NCBI RefSeq assembly: GCF_015142735.1
Contig: NZ_JACSPN010000002.1
Coordinates: 62,001-126,000, forward strand
DNA length: 64,000 nucleotides
Direction: 5' to 3'
Source: Oerskovia douganii
GTDB lineage: Bacteria; Actinomycetota; Actinomycetes; Actinomycetales; Cellulomonadaceae
Shown: piece by piece, positions 44,695-53,562 of the stretch
How positions within the stretch are numbered: position 1 is the first letter of the stretch
Layout of the letters: the number at the start of each line of letters is the position of its first letter
Made by a program: the position numbers and the translations under genes
The notes under the pieces: generated by a model
Database searches by the model: none
What the model saw: the letters and a program-made list of their open reading frames with translations, nothing else
Told to the model about the DNA's origin: nothing

Positions 44695-45270
44695 GTGCCA
44701 CCCGTGAGGACGAGCGAGCCCGACGCTCTCGATGCCGCGCTCGCCGCGTGCGCCGGGGGCGATCCGGAGGCGTTCGCGCCCGTGTACGACGCGCTGGCGC
44801 CTGCCGCTTTCGGCACGGCGCTGAGCGTGCTGCGCGACGACGACCACGCGGCGGAGGTGACCCAGGAGGTGATGGTCGAGGTGTGGCAGACGGCGGTGCG
44901 CTTCGACGCCTCCCGGGGGTCGGCGCGCACGTGGGTGGTCACCATGGCCCGACGGCGGGCGGTGGACCGGGTGCGTTCCGAGCAGTCCCGCCGGGTGAGG
45001 GACCAGAAGGACGTCGACGGTCGGCTCGCCGGGAGCGGGCACGACGTCGTGGTCGAGGAGGTCGAGCGGCTCCTCGAGTCGGCCGCGGTGCGCCGGTGCC
45101 TGGGGAGCCTCACGCAGACCCAGCGCGACGCCGTCGTGCGGGCGTACTTCGGTGGGCTGACGTACCGGGAGGTGGCCGCGGAGCTCGGGGCGGCCGTCCC
45201 GACCGTGAAGTCGAGGATCCGTGACGGGCTCCTGCGTCTGCGCGACTGCCTGGGGGTGAGCCGTGGCTGA
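44695..45270 (+). CDS. sigK: ECF RNA polymerase sigma factor SigK
   Basis: This 191-residue ECF sigma factor has region 2 (VLRDDDHAAEVTQEVMVEVWQ, then ARTWVVTMARRRAVDRVR, about 40-90) and region 4 (LTQTQRDAVVRAYFGGLTYREVAAEL, then VPTVKSRIRDGLLRLR, about 135-183). GTG 44695 is preferred; GTG 44704 also fits. It overlaps rskA by 8 nt, the classic sigma/anti-sigma coupling. Context (rskA, FAS1 lipoprotein, DipZ) matches the mycobacterial SigK locus. Three similar promoters in the window are likely targets. Confidence 0.9.
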   Translation: MPPVRTSEPDALDAALAACAGGDPEAFAPVYDALAPAAFGTALSVLRDDDHAAEVTQEVMVEVWQTAVRFDASRGSARTWVVTMARRRAVDRVRSEQSRRVRDQKDVDGRLAGSGHDVVVEEVERLLESAAVRRCLGSLTQTQRDAVVRAYFGGLTYREVAAELGAAVPTVKSRIRDGLLRLRDCLGVSRG

Positions 45271-46129
45271 CGACACCGGGCGACCGGGCGTGCCCGACGA
45301 GGCCCCTGACGGTGACCGCACGGGCGGGCCGACGGCCGAGGGGCGCGACCTGCTCGCGGCGTACGCGCTCGACGCGGTCGACGACCTGGACCGGCGCGTC
45401 GTGGAGCGCCTGCTGGCGGCGGACCCTGAAGCCCGCCGCGAGCTCGACGAGCACCGTGAGGTGGTCGCCGCGTTCACCGTGGACGCTCCGCCCCCTGCCG
45501 CCCTGCGTGACCAGGTGCTGGGGAGCATCGCGTCGGTACAGCAGGTGCAGCAGGTGCAGCAGGTGCAGCAGGTCCAGCAGGTCCAGCAGGTGCAGCAGGC
45601 ACAGCAGGTGCAGCCGGACCAGCACGGGCGCAGGGAGGGAGCCGCGGGCGCGACCGGCACGGCACGACCGGACGGCGCGCGTCGCCCCCGCCGGCGCTGG
45701 GTGGTCGCTGCGGTGGCCGCGGCGGCGGTCGTGGCGATCGCCGTCCCGACGACGCTCGCGATCCGGTCGCGCCAGGAGGAGTCCCGGCTCCAGGCGCAGG
45801 TCGACGCGGTCGCGTCGATGCTCGCGGACCCGTCCGCGGAGATCGTCCGGGGCGAGATGGTCGGGGGTGGCGACGCGAGCGCGCTGGTCGTCGGGGACCG
45901 GGTGCTGTTCTCCGTCACGGGGCTCCCGCAGGCGGGGTCGGCCGAGGACTACCAGCTCTGGCTCGTCGAGGGTGAGGAGATGGTCTCCGCCGGGGTCTTC
46001 GACGCGAGCGACGGGTCCGCCGCGCTGCTCGTCGAGGCGGCGGGGAGCGCCGGGGTCGCGGTGACGCTCGAGCCGGCGGGCGGGTCGCCGCAGCCCACGA
46101 GCGACCCGCTGGTCGTGCTCGAGACCTGA
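45263..46129 (+). CDS. rskA: Membrane anti-sigma-K factor RskA
   Basis: This 288-residue protein has an N-terminal anti-sigma domain (LLAAYALDAVDDLDRRVVERLLAADPEARRELDEH, about 28-65), one transmembrane helix (about 148-168) and an extracytoplasmic RskA C-terminal domain with DYQLWLVEGEEMVSAGVF. Between the first two lies an unusual VQQ repeat of about 26 residues (codons 45536-45613). RskA holds SigK at the membrane until released by regulated proteolysis. GTG 45263 lies inside sigK. Confidence 0.92.
   Translation: MADDTGRPGVPDEAPDGDRTGGPTAEGRDLLAAYALDAVDDLDRRVVERLLAADPEARRELDEHREVVAAFTVDAPPPAALRDQVLGSIASVQQVQQVQQVQQVQQVQQVQQAQQVQPDQHGRREGAAGATGTARPDGARRPRRRWVVAAVAAAAVVAIAVPTTLAIRSRQEESRLQAQVDAVASMLADPSAEIVRGEMVGGGDASALVVGDRVLFSVTGLPQAGSAEDYQLWLVEGEEMVSAGVFDASDGSAALLVEAAGSAGVAVTLEPAGGSPQPTSDPLVVLET
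45536..45613 (+). repeat. 9-nt tandem repeat encoding a VQQ tract in RskA
   Basis: Eight full 9-nt units (GTNCAGCAG, one GCACAGCAG) and a partial ninth encode VQQ seven times, AQQ, then VQ. The tract sits between the anti-sigma domain and the membrane helix. The near-identical codons suggest recent expansion by slippage, in frame. Confidence 0.9.
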
Positions 46130-46321
46130 TACTCGATATCGGATAGAAAATGCCCGTGAAAGGGCTCTGAAATACCCTGCCTCGGGTGGTTTCGTGGTCC
46201 GATTCCGGGTATATGCCGGGGTTTGTCAAAATCCGGGTATTGGTGATGCAATACGACGCGTTCCCCACTGTGTCGTCGTGCGAAGGCGCTCCGACATCAC
46301 CCCGGAAGGAATCCACCACCC
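46130..46321. promoter_or_regulatory. A+T-rich upstream region of the LAXTG surface protein gene
   Basis: The 192-bp region is notably richer in A+T than its neighbours. TCCGGGTAT occurs as a direct repeat at 46204-46212 and 46232-46240, 28 bp apart, and GTATTG-GTGATG-CAATAC (46237-46254) is a perfect 6-bp dyad overlapping the second copy. No CCATCC-type promoter is present, so control differs from that of the SigK-type targets. Confidence 0.5.
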
Positions 46322-47800
46322 GTGAAGAAGCTCCTGGCGAGCGGCGCTGCCGCGCTGCTCGTTGCCGGCGGACTGGTCGCCACCGCGGCCCCCGCCTCCG
46401 CCCACACCCCCTCCGTCAAGGCCACGTGCACGGGCCTCGAGGTCAACCTGTCGGCCTACGCGCCCCAGGGCAACAAGGTCGTCGTCACGGTCGACGGCGA
46501 GGTCGTCAAGGACGAGACGTTCGGCCGCTCGTACACGACCCGCTATGCGTTCCCCGACACGACCGTCGGCCACACGTGGGAGCTCGTCGTCAAGGCCTCC
46601 GACGGCAACCGGTACAACTTCAGCGACGACGGCTCGACCGATGCCTGCGCCACCGCGCCGAAGCCCACGCCGAAGCCCGAGCCGAAGCCCGACAGGGAGG
46701 TCGGGCTCTACCTGTACGAGAAGACCGACCCCACCAAGCCGGCCGCGTGGGAGAACTCCGGCCCGCAGGAGCTGGTCACCCACCGGCCCGGGACCGAGTG
46801 GTACACCGAGCTTCCCTCGGTCCTGCCGCAGGAGGTCTGCGGCGAGGGCTGGGCCGTCCAGCAGGACCGGGTCAGGCAGGACGGGTCGTTCGTGTGGCCC
46901 GGGACCATCACCCCGCCGACGTCGGCCCTGGGCGGCGTGCTGGTCGACTCCAAGCACCAGGACCTGACGGACCTGGCCGAGGTGCCCGCGTGCGACGGGG
47001 ACGACGAGGAGACGGGGGAGCCCAGGAGCGTGACGCCGGTCGTGCCGGTGGCCACCGAGGTCTGCACCGTGCAGGGCCGGACGGTCGACGTGCCGGAGAG
47101 CACCGACGAGATCAGCTACGAACGCTCGGGCGACTCGGTCGTCGCGCGTGCTGCGACCGGGACCGTGCTCGCCGCCGTCGAGGGGTACGTCCTCTCGGAG
47201 GACCGTGCGTCCGCGACGTTCGCGGTCGACCTGGACCCGGCCGACTGCGCGCTGACGCCCGGTGACATCGGCGCGGTCTGCGAGGCGGACACGCCGTACC
47301 TGGGCTACGAGGTCTTCCTGCCCGAGGGCTACCAGGCGGACGGCGACCGCCCGTTGAGCATCACCTTCCTCCACCCCGGCGAGGGCGAGGACTACACGGT
47401 CGACGGCCTGCCGCTCGAGGGTGAGCTCCTGTGGCCCGGTGCGTCCGCGGACGAGCCCCGCGCGTGGCCGGGCTGGGAGCTGCAGGCCGACGGCACGTAC
47501 ACCGAGACCGACGGCAACTTCGCGTGGACGCGAGCCGGTGTCGAGGTCCTGTTCGAGGTCAACCCGGGCTACTCGACGACCGTCCGCTACCCGGAGGCGA
47601 CGTCGTCGTGCGCCGACCCGAAGATCCTGGCGGCGACCGGGCCCCTGGACGGGCCGGCGACGCCTGTGAGCGCGGAGACGCCGAGCGGCCCGTCGCTTGC
47701 GGCGACCGGCGCGACCGCCGGGGCCGTCGGCTTCCTGGCGCTGCTGCTGGTCGGTGGCGGTGCGGGCATCGTCTGGGCGCGTCGCCGGGCGAACGCCTGA
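46322..47800 (+). CDS. Secreted surface protein with LAXTG sortase signal
   Basis: This 492-residue protein has a signal peptide (KKLLASGAAALLVAGGLVATAAPASA) and several beta-rich domains with paired Cys. A (KPTPKPEPKP)-like linker follows at about 117-127. The C-terminus has the sorting signal L-A-A-T-G followed by a hydrophobic helix (GFLALLLVGGGAGIVWA) and a basic RRRANA tail. LAXTG is the motif of class E sortases of high-G+C actinobacteria, so wall anchoring is likely. A similar LAATG occurs earlier but is not followed by a helix. GTG 46322 has GGAAGGA upstream. No enzymatic domain is recognised. Confidence 0.8.
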   Translation: MKKLLASGAAALLVAGGLVATAAPASAHTPSVKATCTGLEVNLSAYAPQGNKVVVTVDGEVVKDETFGRSYTTRYAFPDTTVGHTWELVVKASDGNRYNFSDDGSTDACATAPKPTPKPEPKPDREVGLYLYEKTDPTKPAAWENSGPQELVTHRPGTEWYTELPSVLPQEVCGEGWAVQQDRVRQDGSFVWPGTITPPTSALGGVLVDSKHQDLTDLAEVPACDGDDEETGEPRSVTPVVPVATEVCTVQGRTVDVPESTDEISYERSGDSVVARAATGTVLAAVEGYVLSEDRASATFAVDLDPADCALTPGDIGAVCEADTPYLGYEVFLPEGYQADGDRPLSITFLHPGEGEDYTVDGLPLEGELLWPGASADEPRAWPGWELQADGTYTETDGNFAWTRAGVEVLFEVNPGYSTTVRYPEATSSCADPKILAATGPLDGPATPVSAETPSGPSLAATGATAGAVGFLALLLVGGGAGIVWARRRANA

Positions 47801-47847
47801 CGTCCGCGAGGACGACGACCCGGTCCTGAGGACCGGGTGCACGAGAG

Positions 47848-47888
47848 GAGCCGCTCGCTCCGGACAGAGGGTCCGGAGCGAGCGGCTC
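47848..47888. terminator. Strong bidirectional terminator between surface protein and FAS1 genes
   Basis: A perfect 18-bp stem pairs 47848-47865 (GAGCCGCTCGCTCCGGAC) with 47871-47888 around a 5-nt loop. The flanking genes converge here. Confidence 0.9.
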
Positions 47889-47971
47889 TCGCGTGCGCCC
47901 CGTGAGGACCGGGCCGGTGCCGGCCGACCGCCGCGGCACGGGGACAACCGCGACGGCCGGCGTCCGAGGGG

Positions 47972-48646
47972 TCACATGGTCGGCATGAGGACCGTGTCGA
48001 CGAGGTAGACCGTGGCGTTCTGCGTCATGACGCCACCGCAGACCACCGCGGCGTCGTTGACCATGAGGTCGTCGCCCGAGCCCGTGACGGTCACGGTCCC
48101 GCCCTCGACGGTCTCGTGCTCGCCGACGACCTGGTCAGGGGTGAGCTGGCCGGGCACCACGTGGTAGGTGAGGATCTGGGTCAGCAGGTCGGCGTCGGTC
48201 TTGAGGGTCTCGATGGTCGCCGGGTCGATCTTGGCGAACGCGTCGTCGACGGGCGCGAAGACCGTGAACTCACCGCCGTTGAGGGTGTCGACCAGGTTCA
48301 CGTCGGGGTTGAGCTCACCGCTCACGGCGGCCGTGAGGGTCGTCAGGAGCGGGTTGTTGGACGCCGCGACCGCGACGGGGTCGGTCGACATCCCGGTCAC
48401 GGAGCCCGCGCCGTCGGGTACCTGCTCGGCGTAGGCGGCACAGCCCGGGCCGACGAGGTTCGCCGCGGGGTCGACCTCGGGCGTCATGGTGTCCTGCGAC
48501 ATGTCGTCGGACGGCGTCGTCATCTCCGACGCGCTCGACGAGTCGTCCCCGGAGCCGGAGTCGGAGTCGGAGCTGCAGGCCGTCAGGCCCAGGATCGCCA
48601 GGGCGGCGATGCCGGCCGCGGCGTACGAACGGGTTCGAACGTTCAT
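47972..48646 (-). CDS. Fasciclin (FAS1) domain lipoprotein, MPT70/MPT83-like
   Basis: This 224-residue lipoprotein has a lipobox L-T-A-C (Cys about 24), an Asp/Ser linker and one FAS1 domain: [43 protein letters not shown] and [13 protein letters not shown]. Size and domain match mycobacterial MPT83/MPT70, which are SigK targets. A CCATCC-N15-CCGAAC promoter lies upstream on its strand. It is divergent from dipZ. Confidence 0.92.
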   Translation of the reverse strand: MNVRTRSYAAAGIAALAILGLTACSSDSDSGSGDDSSSASEMTTPSDDMSQDTMTPEVDPAANLVGPGCAAYAEQVPDGAGSVTGMSTDPVAVAASNNPLLTTLTAAVSGELNPDVNLVDTLNGGEFTVFAPVDDAFAKIDPATIETLKTDADLLTQILTYHVVPGQLTPDQVVGEHETVEGGTVTVTGSGDDLMVNDAAVVCGGVMTQNATVYLVDTVLMPTM

Positions 48647-48698
48647 CGGTCTCTCCTCGTTGTCGTCGCCCCGTCAGGTGCGGGGCGTCTCGCAGGAG

Positions 48699-48725
48699 GT
48701 TCGGAGCCGCGGGCCGACCGGATGG
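48699..48725 (-). promoter_or_regulatory. SigK-type promoter of the FAS1 lipoprotein gene
   Basis: On the minus strand CCATCC (complement of 48720-48725), 15 nt, CCGAAC (complement of 48699-48704), about 50 nt before the ATG. Confidence 0.7.
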
Positions 48726-48751
48726 GTGGGACGTCCGGGGACCCGCACGAC

Positions 48752-48778
48752 CCATCCGCACGGGCGGCCGCGCCGAAC
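48752..48778 (+). promoter_or_regulatory. SigK-type promoter of the dipZ-like gene
   Basis: CCATCC (48752-48757), 15 nt, CCGAAC (48773-48778), only 7 nt before ATG 48786, so the dipZ message is probably leaderless. It is divergent from the FAS1 promoter of the same form. Confidence 0.7.
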
Positions 48779-48785
48779 CCGGGCC

Positions 48786-50786
48786 ATGGAAACCCTTGTG
48801 CTCATCGGCCTGCTCGGTGGCCTCGTCACCGGCATCTCGCCGTGCATCCTGCCGATGCTCCCCGTGATCTTCTTCGCGGGCGGCGTGCAGGGCGCCCGCG
48901 GGGTGGGGGCCCCGCCCGCCGGCGTCGTGCCGTCCCCGGGGCCCGACGACGCAGCCCCCGCCGGGGACGCGTCGCCCTCGGCGGGGGACGGGCCGGGCGC
49001 GCCGTCGGCCTCGTTGTTCGCCGGTGCTCCCGGCGCGGTCCGGGTCGGGGCGCGCGGCCGGGTCGTCACGGCGGCCCGACCCGTCGACGGCGGTGCCCGA
49101 CCCCCCGACGGCGAGCGACGCCGTCGGGCGGGCGCGGAGGACGAGGAGCGCAGCGTCCACGCCCGAGGCACCCGCCGCTCGTGGCGCCCCTACCTCGTGA
49201 TCGCCGGGCTCGTCGTGAGCTTCAGCGTCTTCACGCTGCTCGGCTCGGTGCTCCTCGGTGCGCTCGGGCTGCCGCAGGACCTGCTGCGCTGGGTAGGCCT
49301 GACGCTGCTCGCGGTGATCGGCGTGGGGATGATCGTGCCGCGGTTCGAGGAGGTGCTCGAACGGCCGTTCCGGAGGATCGCGGCGCTCGGTTCGCGGCGG
49401 GGGGCACGCAGCCAGGACCGAGGGGCCTTCGTGCTCGGCCTGGGCCTCGGCGTCCTGTACGTGCCGTGCGCCGGGCCGGTCCTCGCGGCGATCACGGTCG
49501 CGGGCGCGACGGGGAACATCGGGCCGGGGACCGTCGCGCTCACGGTGTCGTTCGCGGTCGGCGCGGCGATCCCGCTCCTGGTCTTCGCGCTCGCGGGGCG
49601 TCGTGTCGCCGAGCGCGTCACGGCCTTCCAGCGGCACGCGCGCGGGATCCGCGTGGCGGGCGGCGTGGTCATGATCGCGCTCGCCGTGGGGCTCGCGTTC
49701 AACCTGCCCGCGTACCTGCAGCGCGCGCTGCCCGACTACACGGGCAGCCTCCAGGAGCGCGTCGACGCGTCGGGGACGGTGCGCGAGGCGCTCGACCTCG
49801 GTGGGATCGTCACGGACGAGAACCGTGAGCTGTCGAACTGCTCGAACGGCGCGCCCGAGCTCGAGGACTGCGGGCCAGCCCCCGCGCTGCGCGGGATCGA
49901 CACCTGGTTCAACACCCCCGGCGACCAGCCGCTCGCGCTCGACGACCTGCGCGGCAAGGTCGTCCTGGTCGACTTCTGGGCGTACTCCTGCATCAACTGC
50001 CAGCGCGCGATCCCGCACGTCGACGCCTGGTACGAGCAGTACAAGGACGTGGGCGAGGGCTTCGAGGTGATCGGGGTGCACACGCCCGAGTTCGCGTTCG
50101 AGCGCGAGACGCGCAACGTCGTCGCGGGGGCCGAGGACCTGGGGGTCACGTACCCGGTCGCGCAGGACAACTCCTACGCGACGTGGACCGCGTACCGGAA
50201 CCGCTACTGGCCTGCGCAGTACCTGATCGACGCCGACGGGACCGTGCGGCACATCCGGTTCGGCGAGGGCGGCTACGAGGACACCGAGGGGCTGATCCGC
50301 GAGCTCCTCGCGGACGCGAACCCGGGGGTGAGCCTGCCGGGGGCGACCTCGGTCGAGGACGGGACGCCCGACGGGTCGACGACCCCCGAGACGTACCTCT
50401 CGGTCGGCAAGGTCGGCAACTACGCCGGGGAGCCGAGGTACGCGGCGGGCGAGCAGGCGTTCACGCTCACCGGCGACCAGGCCGTCGACACCTTCTCGCT
50501 GGGCGGGACGTGGGACGTCGACTTCCAGGGGGCGACCGCGGTGTCCGACGACGCCCGCGTGCGCCTCGCGTACCGCGGCACCGACGTGTTCAGCGTCCTG
50601 GGCGGCGAGGGGACGGTGACCGCGACGGTCCGGGACGGGGCGGGGAAGGTGGTCGAACGTCGAGAGATCGACGTCTCGGGGAACCCGACGCTCCACCCCG
50701 TGCTGGAGGGGACGGCCCCGAGCGAGGGCACGGTCGAGCTCGACGTGCCCGCCGGGGTGCAGGTCTTCACGTTCACGTTCGGCTAG
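48786..50786 (+). CDS. dipZ: DipZ-like protein: CcdA membrane domain plus thioredoxin and carbohydrate-binding-like module
   Basis: This 666-residue protein has a CcdA/DsbD-type membrane domain with redox Cys in [11 protein letters not shown] (about 20) and in [13 protein letters not shown] thioredoxin/TlpA domain follows with active site Y-S-C-I-N-C, and then a C-terminal beta-sandwich (about 540-666) like that of mycobacterial DipZ. It probably moves electrons to exported thiol proteins. Between the first two membrane segments lies a Pro/Gly/Arg-rich insert of about 100 residues. The mycobacterial homologue belongs to the SigK regulon, and a matching promoter precedes this gene. Confidence 0.9.
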   Translation: METLVLIGLLGGLVTGISPCILPMLPVIFFAGGVQGARGVGAPPAGVVPSPGPDDAAPAGDASPSAGDGPGAPSASLFAGAPGAVRVGARGRVVTAARPVDGGARPPDGERRRRAGAEDEERSVHARGTRRSWRPYLVIAGLVVSFSVFTLLGSVLLGALGLPQDLLRWVGLTLLAVIGVGMIVPRFEEVLERPFRRIAALGSRRGARSQDRGAFVLGLGLGVLYVPCAGPVLAAITVAGATGNIGPGTVALTVSFAVGAAIPLLVFALAGRRVAERVTAFQRHARGIRVAGGVVMIALAVGLAFNLPAYLQRALPDYTGSLQERVDASGTVREALDLGGIVTDENRELSNCSNGAPELEDCGPAPALRGIDTWFNTPGDQPLALDDLRGKVVLVDFWAYSCINCQRAIPHVDAWYEQYKDVGEGFEVIGVHTPEFAFERETRNVVAGAEDLGVTYPVAQDNSYATWTAYRNRYWPAQYLIDADGTVRHIRFGEGGYEDTEGLIRELLADANPGVSLPGATSVEDGTPDGSTTPETYLSVGKVGNYAGEPRYAAGEQAFTLTGDQAVDTFSLGGTWDVDFQGATAVSDDARVRLAYRGTDVFSVLGGEGTVTATVRDGAGKVVERREIDVSGNPTLHPVLEGTAPSEGTVELDVPAGVQVFTFTFG

Positions 50787-50863
50787 GCGCGGGCGATCGG
50801 GGGCCGGTCGCCCGGTCCGCTGAGACCGCCCGTTCCACCTGCCGACCGCTTCCGCGCGCTTAG

Positions 50864-51787
50864 ATGGAAGAGGTGGACGATCGAGGGGTGCTGAGCCTCA
50901 CAGAGAACCTGACCGAGCAGTCCCGTGCGGCTCGTACCAAGGTCGACGGCACGCGCCACCCGTGGCGCTACCTCGTGGCGGCGATGCTCGCAGGGGCCTA
51001 CATCGGGGTCGGTGTGGTCCTCATGGTCGCCACCGCGGGCCCCTTCCTCGCAGCGGGGGCTCCCGCCGAGCGCCTCGTGGCCGGCGGAGTCTTCTCGGTC
51101 GCGCTGACCCTCGTGGTCTTCGCCGGGGCAGAGCTCAGCACGTCGGCCATGATGATCCTGACCCAGGGGGCGGTGACCCGGACGATCCCGGTGCGCTCCG
51201 CCGTCGGGACGTTGCTGTTCTGCTTCGGCGGGAACCTGCTCGGCTCGATGCTCTTCGGGTGGATGGTCGTGCAGTCCGGCGTCCTGCACACCAACGCCGC
51301 CGCGGGCGAGATGATCGCCTCGATGCTCGCGGGCAAGGCCCACGAGACCGGTGGGCAGCTCTTCTTCCGCGGCGTCCTGTGCAACATCCTGGTGTGCGCC
51401 GCGATCTGGGCGTGCGGGCGCCTGCGCTCCGAGGCGGGCAAGGCGATCGTCATCTTCTGGGCGATCTTCGCGTTCATCTCCTCGGGGTTCGAGCACGTGG
51501 TCGCGAACATGACGACGTTCAGCATCGGCCTGTTCAGCCCCGAGGCCCTCACCACCTGGGGCGAGTTCGGGCGCAACCTGCTGTTCGTCGGGCTGGGCAA
51601 CCTCGTCGGCGGAGCGGTCGTGGTGGGGCTCGGGTACGCGGTGGTCTCGGGGCGTCCGCGACCCCCGGCCCCCGGGGCGGTGGCCGTCCCCGGCAGTGCC
51701 GTGGCCGACGGCGCCGCGGCGGCCGGTACGACAGGTCCGGCCGAGGCGCGGACGGAGGGTGCAGCGGCCCGGGACCTCGCCCGGTAG
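50864..51787 (+). CDS. Formate/nitrite transporter (FNT) family channel
   Basis: This protein of up to 307 residues has six hydrophobic segments. FNT landmarks are GAYIGVGVVLMVATAGP, ELSTSAMMILTQG, GNLLGSMLFGWMV and GFEHVVANMTTF, the last carrying the central His. The C-terminal 40 residues are low complexity. The start is uncertain: ATG 50864 overlaps a TTAGAT/TAGATG box that could be the -10 element for a leaderless GTG 50873. The substrate may be formate, nitrite or a related small anion. Confidence 0.88.
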   Translation: MEEVDDRGVLSLTENLTEQSRAARTKVDGTRHPWRYLVAAMLAGAYIGVGVVLMVATAGPFLAAGAPAERLVAGGVFSVALTLVVFAGAELSTSAMMILTQGAVTRTIPVRSAVGTLLFCFGGNLLGSMLFGWMVVQSGVLHTNAAAGEMIASMLAGKAHETGGQLFFRGVLCNILVCAAIWACGRLRSEAGKAIVIFWAIFAFISSGFEHVVANMTTFSIGLFSPEALTTWGEFGRNLLFVGLGNLVGGAVVVGLGYAVVSGRPRPPAPGAVAVPGSAVADGAAAAGTTGPAEARTEGAAARDLAR

Positions 51788-51945
51788 GTCTCGGCAGACG
51801 GACCTCCCGCCGGGTGGTTTACGGCGGAATCCCGGGGTTCGCTCGCCAGGAAAGTCCGGAAAAGATGCGCACAACGGACGGATCAGGTAAGGGATTCTCC
51901 GGGCTGTGTCGGAATTCACTGCCCGACGTGGCATGATCCCCGACC

Positions 51946-52641
51946 ATGGGCATCAGGACGGTCTCGGATCTCACGCAGGTCGAGGAACCTGCTTGGCCCA
52001 CGCTCGCCCGGATGTTCCAGCGCCCGGGCGTCGAGGTCCTGGCGCCGCCCGACTGGGCTCCCGAGGTCCTGTACCGCCTGCAGATCACGACGCGCTCGAC
52101 GCTGGGCGCGCTCGCGCTGCACACGGGCGGCGTGCTGGTGGACCACGGATGGCTGCGGCTCCTGGGCGGCGGGGCGTACGGGCTGCCGGACCTCGCGACG
52201 ATCAACGGCCTCGGCGACCCGGCGGACGGGAGCCTCGCACCCGAGCGGCTCGTGGTCGCGTTCGACGTGCTGGGCGGGACGTTCGCGGTCAACGGTGGTG
52301 GGCTGCCGGGCCCGTTGGGCGACGTGCACTACTTCGCCCCCGACACGCTCGAGTGGCACTGCCTGGGGTTCGGGCAGGGGGCGTTCACCGAGTGGGCGAT
52401 CAGCGGAGGCCTGGCCGAGTACGTCGCGGACCTGCGCTGGCCCGGCTGGCAGCGGGACGTCGAGGACCTTCCCCCGGACATGGGACTGAGCGTCTACCCG
52501 CCCTTGTGGTCGGGCCAGGGAGCGGGGGCGTGGGTCGAGCGGCGGGCCGTCCAGCTCGAGGGTCTCGCGGTGTGGCACCACGAGCTGGCCGAACGGATGC
52601 GTCCCCTGGGCGACGACGAACCGGCGGGCGACGGCTGCTGA
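51946..52641 (+). CDS. DUF2625 family protein
   Basis: This 231-residue soluble protein carries the family pattern GALALHTGGVLVDHGWLRLL, GLPDLATINGL, VVAFDVLGGTFAVNGGGL, VHYFAPDTLEWHCLGFGQG. No enzymatic role is established. CATGAT lies 8 nt before the ATG, so it may be leaderless. It sits alone between the FNT gene and the methylcitrate operon. Confidence 0.88.
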   Translation: MGIRTVSDLTQVEEPAWPTLARMFQRPGVEVLAPPDWAPEVLYRLQITTRSTLGALALHTGGVLVDHGWLRLLGGGAYGLPDLATINGLGDPADGSLAPERLVVAFDVLGGTFAVNGGGLPGPLGDVHYFAPDTLEWHCLGFGQGAFTEWAISGGLAEYVADLRWPGWQRDVEDLPPDMGLSVYPPLWSGQGAGAWVERRAVQLEGLAVWHHELAERMRPLGDDEPAGDGC

Positions 52642-52680
52642 TCCCCGCCCGGTCGTGACCGGGCGGGCTGTCGAGCAGAG

Positions 52681-52690
52681 TTGTATACAA
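52681..52690. promoter_or_regulatory. Operator-like palindrome of the methylcitrate operon regulator
   Basis: TTGTATACAA is a perfect 10-bp palindrome of the type bound by FadR/FCD-class GntR regulators, 30 nt before the regulator start codon. CACGAT (52708-52713) ends 6 nt before the ATG and may be the -10 box. Confidence 0.65.
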
Positions 52691-52719
52691 GTACGCATAC
52701 CCTGTGGCACGATGGCCGC

Positions 52720-53430
52720 ATGAGCAGCGCCCCGACGACGTCGTCCCCGCCGCGCGACGAGCCCCTCGTCTCCGTCCGCCGCCAGTCCGGCGCCCGCGCG
52801 GTCTACGAGCTCCTGCGGCAGCGCATCATCGACGGGTCGCTCGCGGCCGACGCCCGGCTCACCGAGCCCGTCCTCTCGACCCAGCTCGGCGTCAGCCGGA
52901 CCCCCGTCCGCGAGGCACTGCGCCTCCTCCAGGCCGAGGCCCTCGTCGTCGAGCAGCCGACCGGGGGAGTGCGCGTCGCCCCCCTCGCGGTCGCCGACCT
53001 GCACCGCGTCTACGACGTCCGGGCCCGCCTCGAAGGGCTCCTCGCCCGGGACGCGTGCGAGCGGGCCCGGCCCGCCGACCACGAGCGCCTGGCACGCCTG
53101 GTCGACCTCATGGACGCCGTGCGTGACCACGAGGACGAGGTCCTGCGCATCGGCGCGCAGTTCCACGGCGAGATCGCGACCCTGGCCGACAACCGCTGGT
53201 GCTCCGAGCTGCTGCGCCAGATCCGCGGGCACGTCGACCGGTACCGCTCCCTCGCCGCGCGTGAGCGCGTCGGGACGACCGACCACGTGGACGAGCACCG
53301 AGCGGTCGCCCGCGCGATCGCGAGCGGCGACCCCGACGCGGCCGAGCGGGCCATGCGCGAGCACATCGAACGCAGCGGGGCCATGGCCGCCAAGGCCCTC
53401 GGTGAGGCCCCGCCCCCACCGACCGGCTGA
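52720..53430 (+). CDS. GntR family regulator, FCD type (propionate operon)
   Basis: This 236-residue regulator has an N-terminal winged helix (ARAVYELLRQRIIDGSL, LSTQLGVSRTPVREALRLLQAEALV, about 25-85). The C-terminal FCD domain has D-V-R-A-R-L-E, AQFHGEIATLADN and a DEHRAVARAIASGD metal-site helix. FCD regulators bind organic acids. It is the first gene before prpDBC on the same strand, which suggests control by a methylcitrate-cycle intermediate. Confidence 0.9.
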   Translation: MSSAPTTSSPPRDEPLVSVRRQSGARAVYELLRQRIIDGSLAADARLTEPVLSTQLGVSRTPVREALRLLQAEALVVEQPTGGVRVAPLAVADLHRVYDVRARLEGLLARDACERARPADHERLARLVDLMDAVRDHEDEVLRIGAQFHGEIATLADNRWCSELLRQIRGHVDRYRSLAARERVGTTDHVDEHRAVARAIASGDPDAAERAMREHIERSGAMAAKALGEAPPPPTG

Positions 53431-53562
53431 CGACGCCGCCCGCCTGACCTGGCTCGCAGCGGACCGCACCTTGCCTCGCAGCCCGCGCGACGCCGTCGGG
53501 CAGGCCGCTCCTCCCGCGACACCGGCACCCGACGCACGACGAACCGACCACCGGAGGCACCG

